DNA of 64,000 nt, from positions 1 to 64,000 of the forward strand of contig CAYYLL010000014.1 of assembly GCA_964472525.1 (NCBI GenBank). Direction: 5' to 3'. The translations under genes and the position numbers were made by a program. This document shows, one piece after another, positions 18,870 through 27,349 of this stretch (its first letter is position 1; every line of letters begins with the position of its first letter). The notes beneath the pieces were generated by a model, which was given only the letters and a program-made list of their open reading frames with translations, was not told the DNA's origin and searched no databases. Source of the DNA: SZUA-37 sp964472525 (GTDB taxonomy: Bacteria; Pseudomonadota; Gammaproteobacteria; UBA6429; Thiohalophilaceae).

Positions 18870-19282
18870 TTTGTAAAGGAAGTCTTTTCGCTTAAAAACA
18901 ACTGAATTTCTTCAAGATTATCTTCCATTCGTAACTTTATTTTACTGGTAATAAAGCCAGCTTGCTCAATATTGGTGGCATCAGAAGACGATTGACTTGA
19001 TCCTTTAAATATTCCCAATGCTTGCTGAACGGTTGATACCTCATCGTCTGGCACAAATTGTCCCAGAAACACATAAGCATTGACCAAACTGTCTTTAATT
19101 TCGGGATTATTGCCGTCAAGTGCATTGAGTATGTAATAAATTGAGTCTTTAATTTCAGTAATAGTAAAGGGTAACTTTGATAATGGCAGGCCATAAAAAG
19201 ATGGTTCCATTGTCGCCAGTACTTTGCCGTACGCGCTAATGATTTTTTCAGCCGACTCTAATTGTTGTTGTGAAACCTGCAT
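18866..19282 (-). CDS. Hypothetical helical protein, 138 aa
   Basis: I do not recognise the family. The product is soluble, acidic and helical (E-S-A-E-K-I-I-S-A-Y-G-K-V-L-A near the start). I use ATG at 19282 rather than the longer ORF from 19348, whose extra N-terminus looks non-coding and overlaps the divergent gene's promoter region. The stop overlaps the convergent cyclase stop by four bases. Confidence 0.5.
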   Translation of the reverse strand: MQVSQQQLESAEKIISAYGKVLATMEPSFYGLPLSKLPFTITEIKDSIYYILNALDGNNPEIKDSLVNAYVFLGQFVPDDEVSTVQQALGIFKGSSQSSSDATNIEQAGFITSKIKLRMEDNLEEIQLFLSEKTSFTN

Positions 19283-19383
19283 TGCGTTACCATACTTATA
19301 AAATAAACAAACATAATAACGTATTCTTAAATGATATTCACTTGGCAATCATATGCTTATTTTTTTTATGGAGAAGTCTCAAC

Positions 19384-20094
19384 ATGACGTTGTTTGAGCA
19401 GGTTTCGGCTAATACTCTGATTGACAAGCCCTTAAATATAACAATTATTGTTAGTATTGTTTTGCTGTGCTTGTTGCTGATTAGTTTAAGACCGGCATTT
19501 AAAAAATATTTAAAAGAAAGAAAGGTCAATAAATTAATTGAGCAGCTTGGTAGCCAATATCTGAAACAGGTTATTCTCCCAGATGGTGTTGGCGGGAGTG
19601 TGTTTTTGGACTACTTAATTCTTGCCCAACATTCTATTATTCTTATTATATTGAAAAAATTCAGAGGGAGTATTTTCTGTGCCGAAAATATTGAACAATG
19701 GACACAGTTAGTCGGTAATAAAAGTTATAAATTCCCGAATATTCTACGCCAGCTTGATTCGGATATTTCATCCATTAGTTCGCTAGTGAAAGATGCTGAA
19801 GTAACGGGGTTGGTTGTTTTTTCGAGTGATTGTGATTTTCCCAAAGGCAAGCCTGCACAAGTTAAAAGTATTAATGAGTTAACAACTAAAGAAGTAGATA
19901 AACAGATCCATACAGAAACACTACTAAATGCGTGGTACATTTTAAAGGAAAAGGCTGGGAATCATTTGTCGACTCAATCATTCGCTGAAGATTATTTTAA
20001 GGATAAGGATGTACCAACAAATTATTCACTTCCCATTATTCTATTTCTAGGGTTAATCGCATGGTTGGTTTGGCGAATAAATTTTGCAACTTGA
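19384..20094 (+). CDS. Membrane-anchored NERD-like (nuclease-related) domain protein
   Basis: The 236-residue product has a transmembrane helix at about residues 17-37, a cytoplasmic domain and a C-terminal hydrophobic segment (L-P-I-I-L-F-L-G-L-I-A-W-L-V-W). The middle part resembles the NERD domain, a PD-(D/E)xK-related fold: I-L-P-D-G-V-G-G-S-V-F-L-D-Y-L-I-L, then an I-I-L-I-I-L-K-K-F-R-G strand. The catalytic Lys and Asp positions are plausible, but nuclease activity is not established for the family. GGAG lies ten bases before ATG 19384. It is followed after 24 nt by the DUF2914 gene. Confidence 0.55.
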   Translation: MTLFEQVSANTLIDKPLNITIIVSIVLLCLLLISLRPAFKKYLKERKVNKLIEQLGSQYLKQVILPDGVGGSVFLDYLILAQHSIILIILKKFRGSIFCAENIEQWTQLVGNKSYKFPNILRQLDSDISSISSLVKDAEVTGLVVFSSDCDFPKGKPAQVKSINELTTKEVDKQIHTETLLNAWYILKEKAGNHLSTQSFAEDYFKDKDVPTNYSLPIILFLGLIAWLVWRINFAT

Positions 20095-20118
20095 GCAGAT
20101 TCAGCTAGGCTTAAAGGT

Positions 20119-20556
20119 ATGAAATTCCTGTTAAAAATATATTTAGCCGTCTTGTTCATATTTTTATCGTTTGCCAATCAGATTGTTTGTGCTGCACCGG
20201 AACCAAAGGTTGCGCGGGCTATATTTACAACGGAGATTGTTGAGCGTGAACCCATTGATCAGATATTAATATTAAGCAATAAAACATCGAATGTATTTTT
20301 CTTTACTGATCTACGGCACTTTGAAGGCCAGACAATAATCCACAAGTGGATTTATGATGGTAAGGTAAAATCTATCGTAAAATTTATAGTAAAAGGCCCA
20401 CGCTGGCGAGTCTTTTCACGTAAAGAAATTAATCCAGATCAGTTGGGTAAATGGACGGTGATTGTTCAGGATGAATCTGGACGATCTCTGAAAGCCAGTG
20501 TATTCCGCCTAGTTGATAATGTTGAACAGCAAGTGATTCTACCGTTTTCCGATTAA
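20119..20556 (+). CDS. DUF2914-domain secreted protein
   Basis: The 145-residue protein has a signal peptide (residues 1-25, ...Q-I-V-C-A-A-P-E). A DUF2914 domain follows: A-I-F-T-T-E-I-V-E-R-E-P-I-D, F-F-F-T-D-L-R, H-K-W-I-Y, G-P-R-W-R-V-F-S and L-G-K-W-T-V-I-V-Q-D. The family is periplasmic or membrane-attached and of unknown function. It is probably co-transcribed with the NERD-like gene. It converges with the large coiled-coil gene, leaving only three bases between stops. Confidence 0.8.
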   Translation: MKFLLKIYLAVLFIFLSFANQIVCAAPEPKVARAIFTTEIVEREPIDQILILSNKTSNVFFFTDLRHFEGQTIIHKWIYDGKVKSIVKFIVKGPRWRVFSRKEINPDQLGKWTVIVQDESGRSLKASVFRLVDNVEQQVILPFSD

Positions 20557-20559
20557 ACG

Positions 20560-23500
20560 CTATTGAGCCGATGAGGTGATAGTATCCAGTTGCTCGGTAT
20601 TTTCCTGCTCAACCTGTTTTTGTTGAGATTTTTTCCATTTTGAAAGCAGCTTTTCAAATTCATGTTCTGCATCATTAATGACTTTTTTATCGATAGCGAC
20701 ATTACTGGTTGCTAACCCTGAAACACGGGTTGCATTAAATGAACTGTCATCTTGTTTTGCGATATTGGCTGAATTGTCCTGTTCTGAATTTACGCCAAGG
20801 AATGTTATGCCGACACCGATGGCAATAAACAAACTTGCGGCAATAGCAACAATGCGTTGTGCCGGACGTTTTGAACTGGATTGGCCGGGTGGTCGAATAT
20901 CTGATGGTTGATGTAATTCAAAATCAGAAAATTCTGAAATGGCATCTTCAATGACCTGTTGGCCTGCAAGATGACTAGGTAGTTCATCGACAAGATCAAA
21001 GTCTGGTTCATCAAAGGTAAAGTCAGGCAGTTCAGTCGCTTTTACTGGTTTATTAGTGGGTAGCGCTGATACATTGTGGGTTTTCTTTGTTTCAACTTCA
21101 TCAATGGATGCTTCAAGTTTTGATAATTCATCCTTTGATAATTGGATCGGTTCTTTAAAGATAAAGATATCTTCCTCACCCTCTAAAATAATTCTGCCAT
21201 CAGAGCGGCGTTTGAGGCTTGCTGAGGAGAGGCTTAAACCGGTGTTATGGTTAGTATCAATTTGTTCTTTAATGCGATTGCTTTCAGCTTTTTCTAATTT
21301 ATATACAATTTCCTGTGCAAGTGATTTTGCATCAGATTCTGCCATGGAAGTGTTGCTTCCCGGAATAACAATATCGCTATAGCTTCTACTGGATGAGGCT
21401 GCTTTATCGGAAATATCATTAATAATAATATCTTCCGCCTGACTTGTAGCCGACTGTAATGCTTCCATACGAATTTGAGCCGCTTCTTTTTCTGCTTTTA
21501 AACGTATGTCTTCAGCTTGCTTAAGGTTAAATTCCATTGTCGAGCGTTGCTTTTTAAGTTCTTCAGCCTGTTGTAAGGTTTTTTGGCGGACTTGCTTCAC
21601 TTTTTCGATAGCCTGTTGTTGAGCCGCTTTCTCTGCCTGTCTACGTATTTTTAAAGCTTCTATTTTTGCATGTTCGAGTGTTTGTTCTTTTGCCCGAGCC
21701 GCTTCTGATTTTATAAGTGCAACTTCTTCTTCAATTTTTTGGCGTTGTAAGTCTAATTGCTGAGCTTCTTCGGCTGTTTTTCTTACGATGTTAAAGGCTT
21801 CTTCTTTTGCTGCGTTGAGTGTTGCATGACGCTCAGCTTCAGTTTGTAAGCGTATTTGTTCGGTTTGATTGTCTAATTCTTGGCGTTGAGCGCTGATGTA
21901 TTCTGCTTCTTTAGTGGTTTGAAGCACAATGTCTTGTGCTTGCTGGCGTGCCAGTTCGAGTGTACTTGCGCGGTCTCGTTCTGCATCCAAACGGATATGC
22001 TCTGCTTCTGTTTCTAGTTGTTGTTTTTTAAGCTCAATTTCCTGCTGTAGTTTTTGAGCTTCGTTTAATGCTTGCTGACGAATTTTTTCAGCATCGGCTG
22101 CCGCTTGTTGACGTGCTTTTTCGATGGAATCTTTAATGGCTTCATTGGCATGTTGCTGACGGCTTCTAATTTCTTCTTCAGCACGCTGTTTTTCTTTGTC
22201 TTTTAACGATTTAACACGTTGTTCCACCGAACTTCTGGTTTTTTGTAGTTCGTTACGAAGTGCTGCTAACTCTTCATCAGCTTGTTTACGGATTTTTTCT
22301 GTTTCTTGTTTAACCTTTTGTTTTGATTCTTCTGTTAATTGTTGCTGTTTTTTAAGTTGTGCATCCAGATATATTTTTTGTTCTTGTAATACGCGTTCTG
22401 CAGCTAGCTTATCAACTTCTGCTTTTTCTCTTAAAGCCTGAGTTTCACGTTCAGCCTGCTGTTTTGCTTCGTTAACCGCTTGTTGATGTTTTTTAGCTTC
22501 TTCGGCTAATTTTTGTAATTCACGCTCTGCAGCCAGTTTATCGGTTTCTGCTTTTTCTCTTAGAGCCTGAGCTTCATGTTCAGCTCGTTGTTTTGCTTCG
22601 TTAACCGCTTGTTGATGTTTTTTAGTTTCTTTGGCTAATTTTTGTAATTCACGTTCTGCGGCTAGTTTATCGGCTTCTGCTTTTTCTTTTAGAGCCTGAG
22701 CTTTGCGTTCAGCTTGTTGTTTTACTTTAAGGGCGAGTTGATGTTTCTTAGCCTCTATAGCTTGTTCTTGCAATGCGTGTTCTGCAGCAAGTTTATCAGC
22801 TTCTGCTTTTTCTCTTAGAGCCTGTGCTTCACGTTGAGCTTTTTGTTTGGCTTCATTCGCAGCTTGTTTATGCTTTTGGGTTTCTGCCGCTAATTTTTGT
22901 AATTCACGTTCTGCGGCAAGCTTTTCAGCTTCAGCTTTTGCACGTAAGGCTTTAGCTTCTTGTTGCAGATGTTGTTTTTCTGTTTCTAGTTTCTGTTTTT
23001 CCGCGAGCGATTTTTTATGTGCAACTTGTGTTTCGACATGGTTGGTATTGACTGATTTTTTTGTTTTTTCCAGTGGCGTGACTTTGGCTTTTTCTTTATT
23101 GGTGACGGCATTCAAGTTTGCAATGATATTACTCATGCTAGTATTGGATTTATTAATTTTTTCTTTTATTGTTGCAGTATTGTCGAGGCCATTTTTAAGT
23201 ATGCTGCAACTGAGACCATGTTGGATAAGTAAAAAGGCAGCGGCGGTACTGCGGCTGGCATCGTCACAATAAACAATCGTGTTTCTCTCGGGATTAAAAT
23301 TATTAAGTTTTAGCCGAATCATTGATAATGGTGTGTTAACCGCACCATCTAAATGCCCATCCATAAAACTTTTGTGTGGACGAACATCAATGAGTAAATC
23401 ACCGGCATTAACGCGTGATTTTAGTTCTTCAAGATGAATGTAATCTAAAAGCGGGCTTACCAAGAGAGAAATAAAGTCATCCTTTGCCAGCCGCATTAAC

Positions 23501-24219
23501 GAACCCGCATCTAACATGCGAACGGTGGCATTTCTAACCCCATCAGTAATAAGTGCTTCTTCGCCAAAACCATCACCTGCCGCGAGAATCGCAATTTGTA
23601 CATCTTCTGCTTTCGGGCTAGGGCGGCGGCTTACGCTGCATTTGCCTGTTTTGACAATATAGTAATAATCGTTATTCTCACCCTGATTGACAATGGTTTG
23701 ACCTTTTTTGGCCACAATTTCTTCCATTGACATAAGAATTTTCTGGATGTTTTCGGTGGGTATTTGTAAAAAAGCGCGTGATTGTAAAAACTTTAACATC
23801 CAACCGTTTTCATCATCGCTGCTAATTTCGGTTACTTCATAATTGCCCGATGGACTATCGTCTGACTCAATCAGCATTTCGAGTAAATCGGTATCAATTG
23901 AAATAACTTCTGAATTAACCCGAGTTTTAGCCGTACATGGGCGGGGAATTTGTTGGGCAATCGGATATTTTGCTTCAGGGGTTTTTGCCTTGACGGTTTC
24001 TACTTTTTTGGCACCATGAGTATGCAGTTCGATTTGACCTGATACGAGGTAATAGCTACGTTTATCTTTTTCGCTTTGACGGAACAAGGTTCTTCCAGCC
24101 GGGATCACTTCAACACTGGATTTATTGGCAAGCTCAGATAGTTTATCAACGCTTAATTTACTTAGCGGCTCTAGCGTTTTTAAAAATTTGTTATTTAAAT
24201 ATTTATCTAATATGGCCAT
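20560..24219 (-). CDS. Large protein: two cNMP-binding domains, rhodanese domain, long repeat-bearing coiled coil, C-terminal membrane helix
   Basis: The 1219-residue product begins with two cyclic-nucleotide-binding-like domains (about 10-110 and 135-255). The second keeps a phosphate-binding cassette-like G-F-G-E-E-A-L-I-T-D-G-V-R-N-A-T-V. A rhodanese domain follows (about 265-355) with its catalytic Cys in I-V-Y-C-D-D-A-S-R-S. Residues 390-950 are an Ala/Glu/Gln/Lys coiled coil containing 42-43-residue tandem repeats. A single membrane helix (I-V-A-I-A-A-S-L-F-I-A-I-G) lies near residue 1125, with about 70 residues beyond it. It looks like a membrane-tethered scaffold sensing a nucleotide. 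The upstream half (CNB plus rhodanese) is known from Shewanella-like proteins; the coiled-coil extension is not known to me. Confidence 0.85.
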   Translation of the reverse strand: MAILDKYLNNKFLKTLEPLSKLSVDKLSELANKSSVEVIPAGRTLFRQSEKDKRSYYLVSGQIELHTHGAKKVETVKAKTPEAKYPIAQQIPRPCTAKTRVNSEVISIDTDLLEMLIESDDSPSGNYEVTEISSDDENGWMLKFLQSRAFLQIPTENIQKILMSMEEIVAKKGQTIVNQGENNDYYYIVKTGKCSVSRRPSPKAEDVQIAILAAGDGFGEEALITDGVRNATVRMLDAGSLMRLAKDDFISLLVSPLLDYIHLEELKSRVNAGDLLIDVRPHKSFMDGHLDGAVNTPLSMIRLKLNNFNPERNTIVYCDDASRSTAAAFLLIQHGLSCSILKNGLDNTATIKEKINKSNTSMSNIIANLNAVTNKEKAKVTPLEKTKKSVNTNHVETQVAHKKSLAEKQKLETEKQHLQQEAKALRAKAEAEKLAAERELQKLAAETQKHKQAANEAKQKAQREAQALREKAEADKLAAEHALQEQAIEAKKHQLALKVKQQAERKAQALKEKAEADKLAAERELQKLAKETKKHQQAVNEAKQRAEHEAQALREKAETDKLAAERELQKLAEEAKKHQQAVNEAKQQAERETQALREKAEVDKLAAERVLQEQKIYLDAQLKKQQQLTEESKQKVKQETEKIRKQADEELAALRNELQKTRSSVEQRVKSLKDKEKQRAEEEIRSRQQHANEAIKDSIEKARQQAAADAEKIRQQALNEAQKLQQEIELKKQQLETEAEHIRLDAERDRASTLELARQQAQDIVLQTTKEAEYISAQRQELDNQTEQIRLQTEAERHATLNAAKEEAFNIVRKTAEEAQQLDLQRQKIEEEVALIKSEAARAKEQTLEHAKIEALKIRRQAEKAAQQQAIEKVKQVRQKTLQQAEELKKQRSTMEFNLKQAEDIRLKAEKEAAQIRMEALQSATSQAEDIIINDISDKAASSSRSYSDIVIPGSNTSMAESDAKSLAQEIVYKLEKAESNRIKEQIDTNHNTGLSLSSASLKRRSDGRIILEGEEDIFIFKEPIQLSKDELSKLEASIDEVETKKTHNVSALPTNKPVKATELPDFTFDEPDFDLVDELPSHLAGQQVIEDAISEFSDFELHQPSDIRPPGQSSSKRPAQRIVAIAASLFIAIGVGITFLGVNSEQDNSANIAKQDDSSFNATRVSGLATSNVAIDKKVINDAEHEFEKLLSKWKKSQQKQVEQENTEQLDTITSSAQ
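22435..22947 (-). repeat. Four tandem 126/129-bp coding repeats (42-43 aa units)
   Basis: Within the coiled-coil gene, units start (reading the minus strand) at 22947, 22818, 22692 and 22563, each beginning with a leucine codon and L-R-E-K-A-E-A-D-K-L-A-A-E or a close variant. Unit lengths are 129, 126, 129 and 129 bp. A fifth, diverging copy begins at 22434. The units stay in frame and keep the heptad pattern. Confidence 0.85.
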
Positions 24220-24663
24220 GACATCAAAAACTTACGTATGTTAAAAGTTAACCTTCTGTGAAGGCCTGGTTGCTGTGTTGAATGCTACTATTCAGGCAAA
24301 TCGTCGTTTTTTGACGGATGCGTGAGTACTTCTTCCCCTTAATTATGGCTTTATTTTAGCCATTTTATACTTATTTTAAAGCACTTGTATTTGCTGAGAC
24401 AGTGCCTTTAGTAAACTTTATACTATTTCTGCGAGTTTTGGTGTGATTTGCTTCTCATTTATAGTTGAAAGCACCAATAATGAAGGAAATTCATTGCTAA
24501 ATTGTGAACTATTACAATTTTAGTGGCTTTGTGCCTACAGAATATTGAAATGAGCCTATTTATTATTTTGTAAGTATAAATCTGGCTCAATTTAGTGTAT
24601 TTGTCAACTTTGTGGCATTTGGCTCAATAAAAACAATATACTTATTTATCATATAGTTAGAAC
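24220..24663. other. 444-bp AT-rich spacer, no gene seen
   Basis: The spacer lies between the start of the coiled-coil gene and the stop of the PDZ gene, both on the minus strand, so it should hold the promoter of the former. I see a small hairpin (CCTTC 24252-24256 with GAAGG 24260-24264) just upstream of that gene but no clear -10/-35 pair, ORF or RNA gene. There is a poor GG-N10-GC match on the minus strand near 24400, not convincing as a sigma-54 site. Confidence 0.5.
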
Positions 24664-25380
24664 TTAGTCTGTAATACTAAAATGTAAAGTGTTCAATTTG
24701 TGACCACGTTCAATTTTTAGGTAAATATCATTGTTATTAATAAGGTTATTGGTGATCTTGGCAAAAAGTTTGGGCTGACTAACATAGACACCATTTATGG
24801 ATTTTATAATATCGCCTTGTCGTAAACCGATTGCACTATTCAGGGGAATATTTTGTACGGATTCGACCACATAGCCGCTTACCCGGCCGTCAGTCATCAC
24901 TAACTTGAGTGAAATAGCATTTAACCACTGTTGAATATGATGGCGGATATGGTTTAACAGTTGTCGTTTAATATGAATATCAATGGGTAAGTCTGTCGAT
25001 TGCTTTAAAGGGGCCTCAACCTTTATCGCTGTCCTTTGTTGTAAATGAAGCGTATAAAGCTGATGGTTGCTGGATAGTTCGATTTTATTATGTTGGATAC
25101 TGACAAGGGTGAAGTTTTTGATTTTATCGGCGAGGGTATAAAAATATAATTTTTTATCACTCAATTTTAATAACGCTAAGGGTTGCGTACCGGTAATGGT
25201 TCCGACGAGAGTAAAGGGAAGTTGACATTCTTCTTGTTGAGCGGCGGCATAAAGAGAGGGAATGAATATAAAATAAAAGCTGGCAATAAAAAAGACAGCA
25301 TTTATACCCCCTCTTTGGAACGATAGTGCTGTTCTAAGTGGAACTTTGGGTGAAACTTTGCGAGCGATAATGGATCGCAT
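24664..25380 (-). CDS. GspC-like inner-membrane protein with C-terminal PDZ domain
   Basis: The 238-residue protein has one N-terminal membrane helix (about 28-45). A periplasmic homology region like that of type II secretion GspC follows (L-V-G-T-I-T-G-T-Q-P-L-A-L-L, then D-K-I-K-N-F-T-L-V-S-I). A PDZ domain spans about 155-238 with G-L-R-Q-G-D-I-I-K-S-I-N-G-V-Y-V. GspC normally links the inner-membrane platform to the secretin, but no other type II secretion gene is here. As the last gene of the ExbB/ExbD operon (16 nt after the TonB-like gene), it probably couples the motor to periplasmic partners. Confidence 0.75.
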   Translation of the reverse strand: MRSIIARKVSPKVPLRTALSFQRGGINAVFFIASFYFIFIPSLYAAAQQEECQLPFTLVGTITGTQPLALLKLSDKKLYFYTLADKIKNFTLVSIQHNKIELSSNHQLYTLHLQQRTAIKVEAPLKQSTDLPIDIHIKRQLLNHIRHHIQQWLNAISLKLVMTDGRVSGYVVESVQNIPLNSAIGLRQGDIIKSINGVYVSQPKLFAKITNNLINNNDIYLKIERGHKLNTLHFSITD

Positions 25381-25396
25381 ATCATTTAATACGCCG

Positions 25397-26308
25397 TTAT
25401 GAAGGCAGAAAATCGATGGGGTAGGTCACCGTGACGGTTGCAACGTCTTTCTTTTTAAAGCGGAAAATTTTTACTTTAAGAACAAGTCTTCTTTCAAAAC
25501 GTTTTGCTTTTAATTCGCTGGATATAACGCGACACTTTGTCACTCTGCCACTGGGTAAAATAGTCAGTTCCAAAATAACTTTCCCTTGTAAGGATGGATC
25601 TTTACGTAAAGCACGATTATAAAGTGCGAAGATACCGCCTTTATTGCGTTGAAATACGCGTTCAATTTCTTCCTGACTACGGCCAGCTTTACCACCTACA
25701 GTTCGTCGTGTGCCTGTGCCACCTCCACCAATGTTACTGGATACCCCACTCAGGCTACGGCCCGCTAACGATCCACCGCCTGTTCTATTGCTTAAACTAG
25801 AGGTATTAATGCCTCCACTACCACGTCCTGCTTTAGCGGTTAATATATTGCTAGCGGCACGTTTACTTCTTGTTTTACCTGATTTGGATAAATGTGTGGA
25901 GCGGATTGATGCAACATTAAAACTGTCTCGCAGATCGGCTAGTTCATCGGTTAAGGCCATTAGGCCACTGGAAGCGGCTTTTTTTATTGCTTTTTTTCTG
26001 GCAGCTGGTTTTTTTGATTTCTTTTTCGCTTTTTTTACATGTTTCTTTTTGGCGGCGGCTTTTTTCTTAGCTGCTGGTTTGGGTGCGGCTATTTTTTGTT
26101 TCTTCTTTTGTACTAATAGTTTGGCTAAGCGTGGTGCAACTTGTTTAAGTTCTTTTTGTTCCAAATCGGGTACAGGCAAGAACGGAAAAATAACAGTAAG
26201 GATCAGGAAAAATAACAGGCTACGTTTTAGTATTTTATTAAAACGGACATCATTTTCTGTTTTAGACCAGGGCAGTATGGGTTCATTATAAAATGCAGCA
26301 TATCCCAT
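25397..26308 (-). CDS. AgmX/PglI C-terminal-domain protein, TonB-like energy transducer
   Basis: The 303-residue protein has a cytoplasmic N-terminus, one membrane helix (about 29-47), and a Lys/Ala-rich stretch (75-125) resembling the stiff linker of TonB. A Gly/Ser-rich segment (165-215) follows. The C-terminal domain (220-303) has E-R-V-F-Q-R-N-K-G-G-I-F-A-L-Y-N-R-A-L and L-T-I-L-P-S-G-R-V-T-K-C-R-V, the AgmX/PglI pattern known from Myxococcus gliding motility and many proteobacteria. With ExbB and ExbD it should transmit proton-motive force across the periplasm. It starts two bases after the ExbD stop. Confidence 0.85.
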   Translation of the reverse strand: MGYAAFYNEPILPWSKTENDVRFNKILKRSLLFFLILTVIFPFLPVPDLEQKELKQVAPRLAKLLVQKKKQKIAAPKPAAKKKAAAKKKHVKKAKKKSKKPAARKKAIKKAASSGLMALTDELADLRDSFNVASIRSTHLSKSGKTRSKRAASNILTAKAGRGSGGINTSSLSNRTGGGSLAGRSLSGVSSNIGGGGTGTRRTVGGKAGRSQEEIERVFQRNKGGIFALYNRALRKDPSLQGKVILELTILPSGRVTKCRVISSELKAKRFERRLVLKVKIFRFKKKDVATVTVTYPIDFLPS

Positions 26309-26310
26309 TT

Positions 26311-26838
26311 TTATTTTGCTCCCTGCTTGCTATTAGCCGTTATGGATTTTTTTACAACGGCTAAGGCGATATTATTAAAATCACTTTGGGCGCAGGTCAG
26401 CATAATTTTTTTAAGTAATTTATAAGGAATTTTTCGATCACCCATAATGGTGACGGGGCGGCGTTTCTTTTTACCGGTATTTTTCTTTCTGGCATTTTCT
26501 TTTTTCTGGTACTTTGCAAGCATCACAGATAAAGGTCGTATAGTCGTCGAACGGTTGCGTAAGGCCTGTTTTACGCTGATAACCAGTTCACCATTAACCC
26601 GAATATCTTTATTGTTGACCATCACAACAATGGTTTGCTTAGGCATCTTTTCGGCAGTGGATTCGGGCAATTTAATGGCTTTAGGCGTTGGTAAGGCTTC
26701 AGATTCAGATGAAGTGACTAACAAAAAAAAGACTAGAATAGTAAAAATATCCATTAACGAAACCATATTCAGCGAAGCTGTGGTTTTTTTGCGTTTATGG
26801 TGACGAGCCATTCTTTTTATACGACGAGATTCAGACAT
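26311..26838 (-). CDS. ExbD/TolR-family biopolymer transport protein (second copy)
   Basis: The 175-residue product has a short basic cytoplasmic N-terminus and one membrane helix whose start carries the essential aspartate (S-L-M-D-I-F-T-I-L-V-F-F-L-L-V). A periplasmic domain follows with a basic insertion (K-K-N-T-G-K-K-K-R-R). The Asp carries protons through the ExbB/ExbD channel. Its periplasmic domain is diverged from the other ExbD, so the two may form heterodimers. It is 14 nt after the first exbD. Confidence 0.9.
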   Translation of the reverse strand: MSESRRIKRMARHHKRKKTTASLNMVSLMDIFTILVFFLLVTSSESEALPTPKAIKLPESTAEKMPKQTIVVMVNNKDIRVNGELVISVKQALRNRSTTIRPLSVMLAKYQKKENARKKNTGKKKRRPVTIMGDRKIPYKLLKKIMLTCAQSDFNNIALAVVKKSITANSKQGAK

Positions 26839-26852
26839 AATTCTAATCTTTG

Positions 26853-27341
26853 TTAAGGAGCATCCCCGATAGAAATATCAGGAAAAAGCTCAGCATTAAT
26901 GATTTCACCTTCTTCGAGTGCTTGGTAGCTACGCACTGAGTCCATTACACTGACCAACGTTTCATAGCTGATATTAGGTGCAGATAAAATGGAGGCATTG
27001 GTTTTATTTGGGAAACGCGATTTAATTTGCCTTAATGTTTTAGCAAGGTAGGCATAGTTATAACCTTTTTTATTGTTCTTGATGCGTTTAATCAAACCAC
27101 CACGACTATCAGCCAGAGCAATAAAATTTTTACGGATGATGACTTGTAACTCAAAGTCAGGTTTCTTATGTTTACTCGCCGCTCCCGAACTGGGTAAGTT
27201 GAGTTGGAGAACCGTGAGATGGCTAAAAACAGCAGTAATCAGCAGAAATGGCACCAAGATGACCATTAAATTCATAAAAGCCGTGATTTCAAGTTCCGGT
27301 GTGTCTTTGTGCCGAAGTTGCCTGTTACGTATTCTGCTCAT
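26853..27341 (-). CDS. ExbD/TolR-family biopolymer transport protein (first copy)
   Basis: The 162-residue product has a basic N-terminus (R-I-R-N-R-Q-L-R-H-K) and a single membrane helix beginning E-I-T-A-F-M-N-L-M-V-I-L-V-P-F-L-L. Asn replaces the proton-carrying Asp at the aligned position, as seen in some second-subunit ExbD/TolR homologues. A periplasmic domain of about 110 residues follows. It probably pairs with the neighbouring Asp-containing ExbD in a heteromeric motor. It is eight bases after exbB. Confidence 0.85.
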   Translation of the reverse strand: MSRIRNRQLRHKDTPELEITAFMNLMVILVPFLLITAVFSHLTVLQLNLPSSGAASKHKKPDFELQVIIRKNFIALADSRGGLIKRIKNNKKGYNYAYLAKTLRQIKSRFPNKTNASILSAPNISYETLVSVMDSVRSYQALEEGEIINAELFPDISIGDAP

Positions 27342-27349
27342 GTTAAAGA

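Noticed and set aside
22435..22947. Regularly spaced repeats resembling a CRISPR-like array
   Set aside because: The repeats are 126-129 bp, directly abutting, in frame and encode a heptad coiled coil; there are no unique spacers or cas genes.
24385..24420. Possible sigma-54 promoter (GG-N10-GC) on the minus strand
   Set aside because: Only the GG/GC dinucleotides fit; the flanking TGGCAC and TTGC elements are poor and no activator gene is near.
25710..26291. 193-codon ORF on the plus strand
   Set aside because: It is the antisense of the Lys/Ala/Gly-rich agmX-like gene; its Phe/Leu-rich product is a codon-complement artefact.
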